Shown: piece after piece, positions 8,797 to 18,740 of the stretch
Layout: every line of letters starts with the position of its first letter
Position numbering within the stretch: position 1 is the stretch's first letter
DNA from: Fragilaria crotonensis
Lineage: Eukaryota > Bacillariophyta > Fragilariophyceae > Fragilariales > Fragilariaceae
NCBI GenBank assembly: GCA_022925895.1
Contig: JAKSYS010000047.1
Location: forward strand, 62,001-126,000
DNA: 64,000 nucleotides
Direction: 5' to 3'
The notes under the pieces: model-generated
What the model was told of the DNA's origin: nothing
What the model saw: the letters and a program-made list of their open reading frames with translations, nothing else
The model's database searches: none
Position numbers and translations under genes: made by a program

Positions 8797-9727
8797 TGTT
8801 GCAAAGTGGTTCTCTGGTGGCTGCCTGTCGGAGGGTAGCTTCATGATGCGAAGTAATAGTCCCCGCTTGGGTAAGGATGTGTACTCTCGTGTGGGCATGA
8901 GGAAGACGTACGGTCGTATGGCCCCGTGTAAACATTGATATTTTGAAGCCTGATGATCGGCGTCGACGTTGAGTTGAGCAAGCAGCGAGATTTCTATACG
9001 GGGTGTGGAGATCTTGGTGGCCGCGAACATGTTGTAATTTCATACCAGGTAGTTGCTTCAATGATTCCTGGAGTTCAATCAGGACGTCCCAATCGGCAGA
9101 CATAACGTCCAGAGTTTTCCACTCCCCTTGATACAACCGTATACTTTCCGGAGACGTTGGATTCGGCACTTCGATGCTTTGTTGAAGGGTATCAAGAACA
9201 CTTTGGCTATCAGTCGCGATGACCCCATTCCAGTCATCAAAATGACCTGTGAAGTCTCCCAGACGTGCTAAGAAGCGCGTTACAGCCAGCATTCCAAAGG
9301 CTTCTGCTCGGAATGCACTGGCTGTTGCTCCTCGTGCAGGTCCCATCCCTGTTGCCATTCGCTCTCCGCGGTCATCACTGAGCATCCAACCAAACGCTCC
9401 ATGTGTACCATACTTCTCGGAGCCGTCGCTGACAACACGCACTCCATGGGACAATGCCACCGAAATCAAGTAAGGATCAAGAAACAGCTCGGTGTGTTGA
9501 AGGAGGTCGCTTTCCCATGGTTCTAAGTCTGCAATGAACTCTGCAAATGTTGATATGATGTGTGTCTTTACCGTCGGTTGAATCAAACTCTGAGCTGCCT
9601 GAATCCATCGTTCCAGCCCGACATATTGTATTTCCATCGGTGCACTCCGTGACGGCAGCTGGTCCCACCGTACTATTGTGGTAGTTGACACAAATGTATT
9701 GTCTTTGTGTGATGATCGTCGACACAT
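8771..9727 (-). CDS. LINE family 1 ORF2: RNase H region (copy 1)
   Basis: The open segment contains the RNase H catalytic positions: SDGSEKYG (first Asp), RAEAFGML (Glu), IATDSQSV (second Asp) and a HVRGHQD motif. After that the frame shifts: the last catalytic stretch, LLAQLNVDAD, is read in a second frame within 8788-9030. The segment ends at a TAA that lies in the telomere-like DNA. RNase H removes the RNA template during reverse transcription. The piece is therefore a truncated, frameshifted part of ORF2, not a separate gene. Confidence 0.75.
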   Translation of the reverse strand: MCRRSSHKDNTFVSTTTIVRWDQLPSRSAPMEIQYVGLERWIQAAQSLIQPTVKTHIISTFAEFIADLEPWESDLLQHTELFLDPYLISVALSHGVRVVSDGSEKYGTHGAFGWMLSDDRGERMATGMGPARGATASAFRAEAFGMLAVTRFLARLGDFTGHFDDWNGVIATDSQSVLDTLQQSIEVPNPTSPESIRLYQGEWKTLDVMSADWDVLIELQESLKQLPGMKLQHVRGHQDLHTPYRNLAACSTQRRRRSSGFKISMFTRGHTTVRLPHAHTRVHILTQAGTITSHHEATLRQAATREPLCNISLTKNHW

Positions 9728-9882
9728 CAGGTAATCCCGGTGGGTTGTCGGACGGCTTTGGCCTTATGCTTGTATGCTACGTGGGCCATACGGTGACGAT
9801 GGATTGGTAGGAGCCACTTCGAGTTGATGTAACATCCCATCCGGTGCACCATAGCTTTCCGCCATGCTCCAGCTGTTCGCAC

Positions 9883-10683
9883 CTATATGGCGCTGATCGG
9901 TCCGACTGCCTGCCGACTCCCACTCCATACACTATCGCATTCCCCGTGTATCACCATGGCATGAATTTCTTGAGAGCTTGCCGACGCTGATTGGATTATC
10001 CTGTTGGATCCAGGGCCCCGAATATCGCGATGAATGGCTGGAAGGAGACCAGTCAACGTGAAATCCTCAACCTTGTCACCCGTGATGATAGCTACGTCCG
10101 CGACTGTGGTTGCTCGTAAATAAAGTCTGCAATAGTTAATTCGTTTGATTTCCGAGGCGGTGAACTGCTGAGACTGCATGACGAGCTCCATGAGGAAGGT
10201 ATCGTGCTGCCGTTGAAGCACCGGCAACCCAGGTTTATCGAGGTGCATGGACGCAGAGATTGACGCCAAGAATTCGCGGAGGGATGTAATCCATTTTGAT
10301 TCTAGATGGGGCAACAGTGATGTCACATCTTCCAAGATGGAAACGGATGTTCCAACTGCTTGCTGGAACCAGTGCAGGGCGATTCGTAGTAATTTCCCCG
10401 ACTGTGTTTGAGATCGCCACTGCGTGAGGAACATTTTGATCTGTCCGAGCCCTTGTTGATGATACAAGTGTCGAAAGTTGGCGCCGCCCAGTTCGAGCGG
10501 ACCAAATATAATCTCTCGCTTGGTATTCCGGTTGAACCCACATCGCGCGATGATAATGGCTAGGGACTTCCGCTGGATTGACTCAAGTGCTTTCTTGGAT
10601 AACGAAGAGCACGCCAAAGGGTAAGCGCTCGGAAGAAAACACGCGAAGTAGTACGTCCACGCCTCCCGTCTGGTCAGGGGCAC
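9883..10683 (-). CDS. LINE family 1 ORF2: region between RT and RNase H (copy 1)
   Basis: This open frame has 266 codons. It begins just after the RT domain (PLTRREAWTYYFACFLP) and is nearly identical to the matching stretch of copy 2 (inside 45034-46830). It is helical and basic, as expected for the thumb and connection part of the reverse transcriptase. Its last ~110 bases (9883-9990) differ from copy 2, so this end carries a local replacement or rearrangement. Confidence 0.7.
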   Translation of the reverse strand: MPLTRREAWTYYFACFLPSAYPLACSSLSKKALESIQRKSLAIIIARCGFNRNTKREIIFGPLELGGANFRHLYHQQGLGQIKMFLTQWRSQTQSGKLLRIALHWFQQAVGTSVSILEDVTSLLPHLESKWITSLREFLASISASMHLDKPGLPVLQRQHDTFLMELVMQSQQFTASEIKRINYCRLYLRATTVADVAIITGDKVEDFTLTGLLPAIHRDIRGPGSNRIIQSASASSQEIHAMVIHGECDSVWSGSRQAVGPISAI

Positions 10684-10736
10684 GTCAAAGAAAGGTCGTA
10701 TTCACGTCACATATGTCGCGAAGTTTCTTTGCTTGT

Positions 10737-11816
10737 TTAACTTGTGTGCCGGCTGGTTCTTTGTAGTGACCCAACGTCTTGTGGGCAGTATATGGTGACA
10801 GCACTGTAATTTTGCGGTTGCTCGTCCCGTCCGTCCTGCACAATGAGTAAGGCTTGTTCGTCTTTTGTAACTGGTACTAAAACCGGGGCGCCTTGGAGCG
10901 AAAACTTCCACTGAAGAACATGGCTAGAACATTTAGACATTTCAAGGGCTCCACCGCTGGCTTCAAGGAGACGGGACCATGCATTGACGTTGGATCGAGT
11001 TTGCTGAAGTAGAGTTGTTACGGTGTCTGGTGTTTCGTTGTTTTGAAACAAGTTGGTTTGGCCGTTACAATCATCGACAAACCCGATCATTCCCAATGTA
11101 ACATTTTCGTCACCATTTGGGTTTGAATATGTCGCCGGATACGAAATGGTCTCATAACTGTCAAAAAGTAGACTCGACAAGAAACACCAAATTGCAGGAG
11201 AGTTTGCGCTGCCTTGACCGGTACCGTACACGGGTTCATCGCGAGTGTGCGAGTAACCTGAAGGTGCAATTCCCATCTCGGTACGAATCTTGTATTCCGC
11301 TTTTTGGAGCGTCTTAGCATTCATTTGGGTGACTGTTGGAGATACTCCGAACTTGCGACTTGCTAGCATCGCGACGCTGGGAATGATACGATCATAGCAT
11401 GCCATAGCGTCATAGTTGGTGAGAACTAGGGACTTCCGAGTAGCTCTGGAGATTTCACATTGCATTTCCTCGATGAAAACGGGGTCGTATGCACTTCTAC
11501 CAGCTCTAGATCCGTACTGCCCCTCATTTAACATGCGAAGGTCTTCGGCTTGATGCATGGCCGCTCGCCACTTTATCCCAAGGCATAAATTGAAGTCGGC
11601 TTCATAGATGTGAATGACTCTTGTGCGGTGGATCCGTACGTTGTCGGCGTCCTTGAATAGAATGGTATTTGCGACGGTTTGCCAACGTTTGTATGAATAA
11701 CCTCTTTCGAGAGCATAATTCATAAGAAGTAGATGGACTCGGCGAATTTCTGTCTGGATTCGGTCAAGTTCCTCCCGTTGAGATTTGAATTCGCTTGTTA
11801 ACATATCCTCAGGCAA
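10737..11816 (-). CDS. LINE family 1 ORF2: reverse transcriptase core (copy 1)
   Basis: The 359 codons hold the RT palm. Motif A is TNYDAMACYDRIIP. The GTGQGSANSPAIWCFLSS stretch is the motif B equivalent. Motif C is GMIGFVDDCNG, with the catalytic Asp pair. The upstream part (GSRAGRSAYDPVFIEE) matches the fingers region of LINE RTs. The order within ORF2 is endonuclease, RT, RNase H. Frames before and after are joined only by frameshifts, so this copy would not make full-length ORF2 protein as given. Confidence 0.85.
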   Translation of the reverse strand: MPEDMLTSEFKSQREELDRIQTEIRRVHLLLMNYALERGYSYKRWQTVANTILFKDADNVRIHRTRVIHIYEADFNLCLGIKWRAAMHQAEDLRMLNEGQYGSRAGRSAYDPVFIEEMQCEISRATRKSLVLTNYDAMACYDRIIPSVAMLASRKFGVSPTVTQMNAKTLQKAEYKIRTEMGIAPSGYSHTRDEPVYGTGQGSANSPAIWCFLSSLLFDSYETISYPATYSNPNGDENVTLGMIGFVDDCNGQTNLFQNNETPDTVTTLLQQTRSNVNAWSRLLEASGGALEMSKCSSHVLQWKFSLQGAPVLVPVTKDEQALLIVQDGRDEQPQNYSAVTIYCPQDVGSLQRTSRHTS

Positions 11817-12474
11817 GGTTGTGGAGAGGAGTGTCGGGCTACCAAGGCTTTATAGTGACCCAAATGAAGTCCAGATGGAGAAGTTGTTGTGCTCTCGGTC
11901 CAAATCTTAAGTTTCTGAATGAAGTCTTCATCTGAGATGGTTGGGAACGAAGGAGTCGCCATCATTTCGGAACTCTGTTGTAGATGCTGTAGTAACAAGC
12001 GTACATTGTCGTCGTATCCGCTGATGTCGTACGTACCAGACAAGATCGCCGCCCTGCGTCGGTATGTCCTGTAAAACCGAGATGTTCGAGAGAGGATCCA
12101 CTGTAAACGGTGTTCCATGCGCTTGGCCAAAGTGTACTTTGTTTCGGCGTTGAAGATGAGAGTATCTCTGATGGGATGTCAAGTTGTCGCCATTCGCTGC
12201 ATGTCTTTGGGTCCTGTTCCGGATGTAGAGGTATTTCGATACGGGTGATGCCTCGCTTATCCTGGGTTCGTCGCGCAAATTTCAATTTGCGAAATACCTG
12301 TTTGATGTCTTCCGTTTTTAATTCGCCTGATGTCTCTTGCTTTGTGTCGATCGAGGATTCGAGGAAGAATCTAACTGCTTCAACTGTAGTACTCGTTCCT
12401 CGTCTCTCCTTGAGTAGCTTGCCGCGACGAGGTGTTTCACATCTTTCACAGCTTGTCTTAACATCTGGGAGCAT
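11798..12474 (-). CDS. LINE family 1 ORF2: linker between endonuclease and RT (copy 1)
   Basis: Three overlapping frames (11798-12130, 11928-12278, 11962-12474) together match the continuous coding order seen in copy 2. The RT N-terminal signature SPSGLHLGHYKALVARH is in the first. The region is frameshifted at least twice here relative to copy 2, one site being a short AG run near 12150. Confidence 0.6.
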
Positions 12475-14004
12475 GCACTCTGAGTGAGCGGAAGTGTAAT
12501 ATTAGAATCTAATCTGTGTAAACCCTGAACTGTAGTCACTGGTAATGCTAGTCCCGTCCTCATTGCAGACAATACTTGCGATAGGTATTTGCATTTTTTC
12601 CGAGCTTGTGCTAAAGTGACAGACCACGCCGGTTCACCATAGTGTTTCAGCGTTTTTTCAGCCGCAAGACTTGCTTCCCGAAGGTCCTTATCCAATCGTT
12701 CCGCGAATGCGTGTCGATCGCCCGGTAATGTTAAGGTTTCTGCTCGAGCGAATGCATTGTGGTTTTCCATAATTCGATACTTCTCTCTCAAATATGCAGT
12801 TGTCTGCACAATGTTTTTTGTATGAAGCATACGTGGGACGCGCTTTGACAGACTTTGGGTCTCGCTTCCGAACAACGTGGATGTTTTGAAGTCGATGAAG
12901 TATGCGCGATGATCTGATTGAATACGTGCGTTAAAGGCTTCGAAGCCTACATACATGACTGACCTTGCAACTTCTGGGGTACCTAGTGCGTAGTCGATGC
13001 ATTTCCTTCCTCTAGCGTACGTTGCCGGTAGGGGGTTTGGATATTGAGTGGACATAATATGTTGTAAATCCAATTGCATCGCGAGATTCGATATTCCTTG
13101 TGGGTCGGAGCCAAACACCTCGTTGAAATCACCTAGAAGTAAGAGTTCCATTCCTTGAGATCTTTTTCCTCAACGCTTCATGAAGATCGCGCTTAAATGC
13201 TCTGCGCGGGTCTGTCAACGGGTCTTTTTGTCGAAGAAGCAGATTGTGTTGTTGGCTAGCAGCGGTGGTATATCCTAATTGGGTCTGCTTGTAAATCACT
13301 TGATAACATGAGAACACAGCAATTGTACGACCATTATTCCCTTGGAGATCTTGTGAGACCCATCGACCCCATTTGTCGCTGGCTTGGTTGCTTACTCTCC
13401 CAGTTAGATCGCGATTTGTAACCATCATAGTTCCTCCAGGTTTGTAATACGAATTAAAGGAAATTGGAGATGATCCAAAGATGATTCTCGCCCTCTCCCA
13501 GTGTTGATTGGTCGTGTCATAAAGAGCTTGCTTGACTGCGTATTGGCACGTATCAAGATTGATTTCCTGACCACAAAAAAGATCGGCATCCACTTCTTTT
13601 ATGGTTTTGCAGATATCATCGTATTGACCTCCTCGATGATCGAGGTGGATACCATTGACGTTTGCAGAATATATTCTTGTGCAATCCGTTCGTTTGTTCA
13701 GTAGCGGATCTCCCCAATGGGTGTTTGTCCGAGCATTCCGACGCGAGAGAATTGTTGCCCTTCGTGGTGGTGGATCGTTTGAACTTGCGAGTCGATCGCG
13801 TCGAAAGATAGACTGCCAGAGGACTTGAGCATGTTGCAATCGGCTCGAGGGATCTGTGCTTGCGGCCATAGGGTGTGCGTTTAGATGGCCGTCTTGGTCG
13901 CTATTTATGTCCTGCAGCGACCCCATAACAGGTTGCGGTACGTGCGCTTCACCTGACATGATGCTCACGGCCGGCAACCTGTTCTCCGGGCTTCGGTTGA
14001 ACAA
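12318..14004 (-). CDS. LINE family 1 ORF2: AP-like endonuclease (copy 1, frameshifted)
   Basis: Two frames, 13129-14004 and 12318-13151, form one endonuclease. Signature positions in order are YSANVNGI (Asn), LFCGQEINLD (Gln-Glu, metal-binding Glu), LLLLGDFNEVF (Asp/Asn), IDYALG, and SDHRAYFIDF (the catalytic His pair region). Such enzymes nick target DNA to prime reverse transcription. Copy 2 has the same protein in one frame (48292-49566), which places a one-base loss in copy 1 at about 13160. Confidence 0.85.
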
Positions 14005-14140
14005 GGTTATTCTGGTCCCCTTGGCTGGGACTATTTGCCTTAATCATCATCTCTGTGTGAGGATCGGCATGCTTATGCACCACTATGGGTGAATCGACTT
14101 CAAGTCGGCTGTTGCTGTTGTTCGATGATGTCTTGCATCT

Positions 14141-14419
14141 CTACTTCCGAAAACTCATCATCCGCGAGGACGCCAGGGTTACTTCATAAGGAGAGACATG
14201 AGGTGCTTTACTTGGAGTATCTTCATCAATCTGGCTGTCTGGCGGCATGCCGACATCATCCATTGCAATATGGTAGCGGTGTCTCGGATCATCTGGATAT
14301 TCGGGGCTCTCATGAATAGGAGACCAGAGTTGTCGCCTGTGGAACGGGGATTGGGGAGGAGTATGGGAAGTCGAATTAAGATCACTCAGAAAACTGGAAT
14401 CTTGGTCGGAGTCCGCCAT
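14141..14419 (-). CDS. LINE family 1 ORF2 N-terminal segment (copy 1)
   Basis: A Ser/Pro/Asp-rich leader starts with ATG at 14419 and precedes the endonuclease in the element. Copy 2 has the same start at 49981. It is disordered-looking, with no domain. The frame breaks at 14141 before reaching the endonuclease frame. Confidence 0.45.
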   Translation of the reverse strand: MADSDQDSSFLSDLNSTSHTPPQSPFHRRQLWSPIHESPEYPDDPRHRYHIAMDDVGMPPDSQIDEDTPSKAPHVSPYEVTLASSRMMSFRK

Positions 14420-14618
14420 GTGATGTTTGTCGTCGCGTTCGAACGGTTGTTTTATGGGTGTGTTCTTCCGTGCGCGTTTTTATAGACATCTCCTTGGAGC
14501 GTGTCTGATGGAATTCGGACGTGTTGGGTTTGTCATCGTCAAGTTGCTCGGTGTCGTCTTCGGCTTTGGTCAAGTCGACAATGTCCATTGCTGTACGTTT
14601 CCCGCTTGATTGAAGCAA
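14382..14618 (-). CDS. LINE family 1 ORF1 C-terminal end (copy 1)
   Basis: This 78-codon frame (identical in copy 2 at 49944-50180) carries an acidic stretch (DLTKAEDDTEQLDDD) and then a basic Thr/Arg-rich tail. It continues the ORF1 frame after a frameshift present in both copies. It overlaps by about 38 bases the ORF2 ATG proposed at 14419, so ORF2 may be translated by reinitiation or frameshifting. The overlap is seen; the mechanism is inference. Confidence 0.5.
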   Translation of the reverse strand: MLQSSGKRTAMDIVDLTKAEDDTEQLDDDKPNTSEFHQTRSKEMSIKTRTEEHTHKTTVRTRRQTSHGGLRPRFQFSE

Positions 14619-14819
14619 TGGTTGATCTCCTGGTGACTTTGATGGGGATGGAAGGTGCTACCTCGTTCCGGGAGACTGGTGCTCACAGGAGAGTCGATCC
14701 GTTGTGCAACTTCTCGGCGTGTTGCAGCTGCAATTTCCTGGGAATGGGGGTTTGTGTGAATGACTCGAGCGAACATATCAGTTAAGATCTGCATTTGGCG
14801 GGTCTGGTTTCCATGAACG

Positions 14820-16746
14820 TTACCATGCCCGGGGTTCCGTTTGCACTGGTGGAATTGGGCGTTGACGTAGGCCGTCATTTATCTGGGTTGTGATTTGTTC
14901 CTGAACCTGTTGTTGTTGTCGAATGGACTGAAGCTCAAAATCTCTGCGTTGCTCAGCAAGTTGTCTTTCGAAATCCAGCCGTTGCTGTTGGGCCTGTTGT
15001 TCCATCTCCATTCGTTGTTGTTGAGCTTGTGTTTCCAGTTCGAGACGTTGTTTTTGTACTTGCTGTTCCATTTCCATCCGTTGTTTTGCCACTAAAAGCT
15101 CCATTTTGCGTTGTTGACGTTCCGATTGACGTTCCATCTCAATTTGTTGCTGAGCCATTTGAAGTTCCAATTCATGGCGTTGTTTCTCCGCTTTGAGTTC
15201 CATTTCATGTTGCTGGGATTTCTTGGATTCTTCTATCACGGTTAACTTATTGCGCAATTCTGCTACTTTGGCTTTACTTGAGGCAAGTTCAGCCATGTAG
15301 TCATCCGTAAGTTGCGATTCCGTTGTGACTGTTGGTGTTTTTACCGATTGACGACTTGTAATGGATCCTCGATGAGCTCGTTGTGCCCACGTAAGATTTT
15401 GTCCGACTAAATTTGCAAGTGGGCTATCCGATATATCAATGATGTTCTGAACGGTGCCGTTTAAGAATTCATCAGAGATAGTAGTATCATACGACATAGC
15501 TGTGTTCACGCTTGCTGACAGGTACGTATTTTCCCCACTAGAAAGGTCATCTAACAGAATAGGTGCCACCGTCGGTGGGTTTGCAAATTTCGAGTTCAAT
15601 TGCTTTGCATCGACTTCGACGTGGTTGTCGAACCATTGTGGAAGCTTCTGCATCAGCTGTGTCCGCGCTGCATGAAAATTCTTTTTATGGACGAGAACTT
15701 TGTGTCTTCCGTCGTCGTTTGTTTTGGATGTTGGGTACGTATCGATCACACCTTCGACAGCTTTGATATGTTCTTCGAGGTAGTACATTGCATCGGAACC
15801 AATATTCTGCAAAATGATAACATGGTGGCTCGAGAGAATTTTTGTCTGCTGTAGAATTACTCGGAGATATGCCTCAGGGTGCTTGGACTTCATTTGGAAT
15901 TGAATAAACACTGGGGTATCGCGATATGCTTGTTTAAAAGGTTCAGCAACTCCACCGAATTCTTTTCTCTGTTTCAAATGCATACGCTTTAGTTTTCAAC
16001 ACCGAGTTCTTTACTGCTATATGCGGTGTGATGAATGCCATGTGAAACTTTGGTATCTTCGTGCGAGGAGGAAGGTTTTTCTTAAGATCTTGCATCACCT
16101 TCTCCTGAGCTTGAGGAATATCATAGTATTGGGGGTTTAACCCAAGGAGGAATCCCAGCTGCGTTGTGTCCCAGATATCTTCGGACCATCTATGTTCGGT
16201 CAAGTAACATTTATGTTCGCGGAGGAGGTTGTAAATTTTGACGGTGTTCTTTACTTCCTGTAGGGATACCATGGTTCGAACTCGATGAACAATGAAGGAC
16301 GAATGACACCTTTGATTGCTTGATGCATGTCGGTGTTGGATGCTGGGACTTCCAGAGGAGTTCTTGACGCCAGGTGCTTGGTGGTGAACATCAAAATGAA
16401 GCATATGTTGACGTTCTGTCCAACGAACCGTATCTACTTTTGGAAGGGGTTTTCCTTTGTTTGTCATGATCTGAATGTCGTCGCCGAATGCTTCTTGGAC
16501 TGCCTGAAGCCAATGCAAGTGTACTTTGGCTGAGGAGACATGGTCTTGACGATTGTTTTTGTCAGTAACAAAGCGGAATTTCCACGTTTTCTCAGTGTTG
16601 AGTCGTTGATTCCCTCTTTTAACACTACCACCAGGTGGAGTGATATCGGAGGCATCATCCTGCATCTCAGGAAGGGTCACAGTTGCGCTCGCGTCGCCGG
16701 GTGGCGCGACGGATTCATCCGTCATCGTCATAGATCCTTGGTACAA
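14820..16746 (-). CDS. LINE family 1 ORF1 (copy 1, frameshifted)
   Basis: Frames 15943-16746 and 14820-15983 together encode the ORF1 protein that copy 2 keeps in one 696-residue frame. The first two-thirds is an RNA-binding candidate of unknown fold. The last third is a Gln/Glu/Arg-rich coiled coil with a heptad-like QQRMEMEQQ pattern. The ATG at 16746 follows a 64-nt leader. The break at about 15960 coincides with two homopolymers one base shorter than in copy 2. Confidence 0.75.
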
Positions 16747-16768
16747 GACCTACGGTAGATCCACGTAG

Positions 16769-16793
16769 AAATTAGTAAGAGGCTTACTAATTT
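16769..16793 (-). other. Hairpin in LINE family 1 5' leader
   Basis: AAATTAGTAAG (16769-16779) is perfectly complementary to CTTACTAATTT (16783-16793), with a 3-nt loop. The same hairpin lies at 52333-52357 in copy 2. It is 17 bp from the shared 5' end of the element. Confidence 0.7.
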
Positions 16794-16810
16794 TCCAAAG
16801 TGAAAATTCT

Positions 16811-18024
16811 GAAGATTGCACTGTCAGTAATGTCACGGTAAGAAGAGACTGCGCGGGTAGGAAATGGCGCGTTGGTGGCGGACAGCACAGTACGAGGACT
16901 CCGAATTGATTGCATAGGAGAGTTTTGAGCGGTAGAGTCTCGTTGCGCAGTACTATGTGGTTTGGTAGAGGTATGCACGGTACGGTAGGAATCAAAAATC
17001 ACTGGATTGTTACGGATCACTCGAGAGCACCACGGGAGCATGGTACAGAGAATTTCAGCGTCGTAGAAAAAGTACTGGATTTGCATGTAGGATGTGAGCA
17101 ATGGCTGGAAAAGGGGGGCATCAAATCTTTCAGCTTTTCCATTGTTCTGCTGGTTCCTCTGCATTGCGGCATGGCTTGAATGATTGTTGCTGTTGAAGGT
17201 GAGGGAATCAAGTGGCGGACGGAGGTGAGAGGGCTCGGAGGCCCTCTCTTTCATTGTACTAGTTGTGCTCTTTTTCCTCGTAGAAATAATACTAGGTTTT
17301 CACGTAGACGCTTGCGACTTTGCCCGGAGTAAAAATTCTGTACGAGATATCCTACTCCTTTTTAAATTTGGAGTGTGTGTGTGTGTGTGTGTGTGTTACG
17401 GAGTATGACCACTCTGAGGTACTGTTGTACTGTTACGTGGATCACATGTACTACAGGTCTACAGTACATAAATCGACGGTAATTTATGTTGGAACGACAG
17501 TGTCCTACGTTACTGAAGTAAAATACTATACGGATTCATAGTTACTGGACGGAATACTCATTGAATTTGCTGTAAACAGGTTGCTTCGCAAATGCTATGA
17601 ATACTGTAAAACACCAGAATGTATCGTACATACTCCGATCAGTTGTGAGGAACCCACTAGTATGAATAACTCACTCTTCTAATCGTTGCTTTCCTTCTCT
17701 CTTCTCTTGTGGTAAGTGGTCTATTGACCATGACGGTATAACTTAAACGAGAGTACTGGTTACTGGTACAAATTGATAACCGAGTAGAGTGAACAGGACG
17801 CAGTTGCAGTAACAAGCATTATTAAACAATCTGCAGCACGAGCAGGAGGGTAGGTGTATTCATTGGCCGAGAATTCATTGAAGTGAGAGGGGAACAGGAC
17901 GCAGTTGCAGTATCAAGCATTAAACGATCTCCATTACGTGCAGGGTAGGTGTATTCATTGGCCGAGAATTCATGGAAGTACACCTTGTGGAGACAGTTCT
18001 TGGACTTGTGGACTTGGTTGGAGC
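16811..18024. other. Gene-poor DNA with simple repeats
   Basis: No gene is supported; the open frames here have no recognisable content. It contains a (GT)12 run at 17373-17396 and a roughly 101-bp tandem duplication starting at 17791 and 17892 (shared words GAACAGGACGCAGTTGCAGTA and GTATTCATTGGCCGAGAATTCAT). Confidence 0.5.
17791..17990. repeat. Two-unit tandem duplication, ~101 bp
   Basis: The word GAACAGGACGCAGTTGCAGTA begins at 17791 and 17892, and both units end with the same ATTCATTGGCCGAGAATTCAT stretch. The units differ by small indels. Confidence 0.75.
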
Positions 18025-18303
18025 TTAATTCCAGAGGTCTGAATATGCCGGATATTGCATACGAAACTCAGCACGAAGATCCTGAAGAAGCATCAAACGC
18101 ATGTCATTATCCCTTTCTCCATCAATCACCGCCCTGCGTGCCCTCCTGTAAGCCTCCAAAATTTGACGCTGACGTTGGGGGCCACCCCACCAGCGCTGGA
18201 TCCTGTACCACTGGGATGAAGCATTCGCCAGTAGCCACGTAAACATGATTGACCCAAACGGGACAATCGAATCAACCGCAACTTGCAAAACCAACTGGTC
18301 CAT
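18025..18303 (-). CDS. Small protein with LYR-motif-like helix
   Basis: This 92-codon frame has an ATG in strong context (CATCATGG). The C-terminal half reads ILEAYRRARRAV, then a charged spacer, then LLQDLRAEFR. That resembles the LYR family layout, where a (L)YR near the start of helix 1 is followed ~20-25 residues later by an R-x-x-F. LYR proteins are small mitochondrial adaptors for respiratory-complex or Fe-S assembly. The N-terminal half (residues 1-45) is hydrophobic and could be a targeting or membrane segment. The canonical Leu before Tyr is replaced by Ala, so the assignment is tentative. Neighbouring DNA has no other gene. Confidence 0.4.
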   Translation of the reverse strand: MDQLVLQVAVDSIVPFGSIMFTWLLANASSQWYRIQRWWGGPQRQRQILEAYRRARRAVIDGERDNDMRLMLLQDLRAEFRMQYPAYSDLWN

Positions 18304-18740
18304 GATGAATGGCTGTTTGATTTGTTGTTTTGTTCTCTATGTGACTTGCTTTCGAATGTAGATCCCGGAGACTTGCGCGTATGGTCCCTGGTCCCACCTC
18401 GCGGTCTCGCGGATGGTACCAATCGTACAGGAACAAGTACCAGTACAAGCAACTTCGTTTCATGTACGAGTACGAGTCTTGGTTTTTCAAACATGTCTTG
18501 ATGTGTCTTGGGTCGGGGACACTGTGCTGCATGGTCCATTCGGAGTTTACGTGGAGCGCAAAAGAACGAGACTCTACACGTGGAGAAAACAATTAAATTC
18601 CGATTTTTCGGTATTATCAAGGGAGACATCTAAGGCCACGGCCCAGAGAGTCAACATTATTTACGAAGAAAAAAATACCTAAATCTGAATTAAGTTTTTC
18701 AGCTACCTGAACCTTTGTAGTGGTAAATCTTGTAGAGATA

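Larger units (their letters stand above)
8771..16810 (-). mobile_element. LINE family 1, copy 1 (APE-type, with RNase H), 3'-truncated
   Basis: The minus-strand order is a short 5' leader with hairpin (16747-16810), ORF1 (16746 to ~14382), then ORF2 (14419 to ~8771) with AP-like endonuclease, reverse transcriptase and RNase H. This fits the RNase H-containing APE-type LINEs. The 5' end is taken as 16810, where similarity to copy 2 (ending 52373) stops. The 3' end lies inside ORF2. Compared with LINE family 2 in this window, about 300 codons and the 3' UTR are missing, replaced by telomere-like DNA. Several frameshifts occur, many at homopolymers where copy 2 is longer. Confidence 0.9.

Noticed and set aside
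16787-17254. 155-codon minus-strand frame upstream of LINE ORF1
   Set aside because: Ser/Asn-rich without domain; overlaps the LINE 5' end and is absent from the second LINE copy.
18126-18629. 167-codon minus-strand frame overlapping the LYR-like frame
   Set aside because: No domain; base composition and start context are weaker than the alternative frame.
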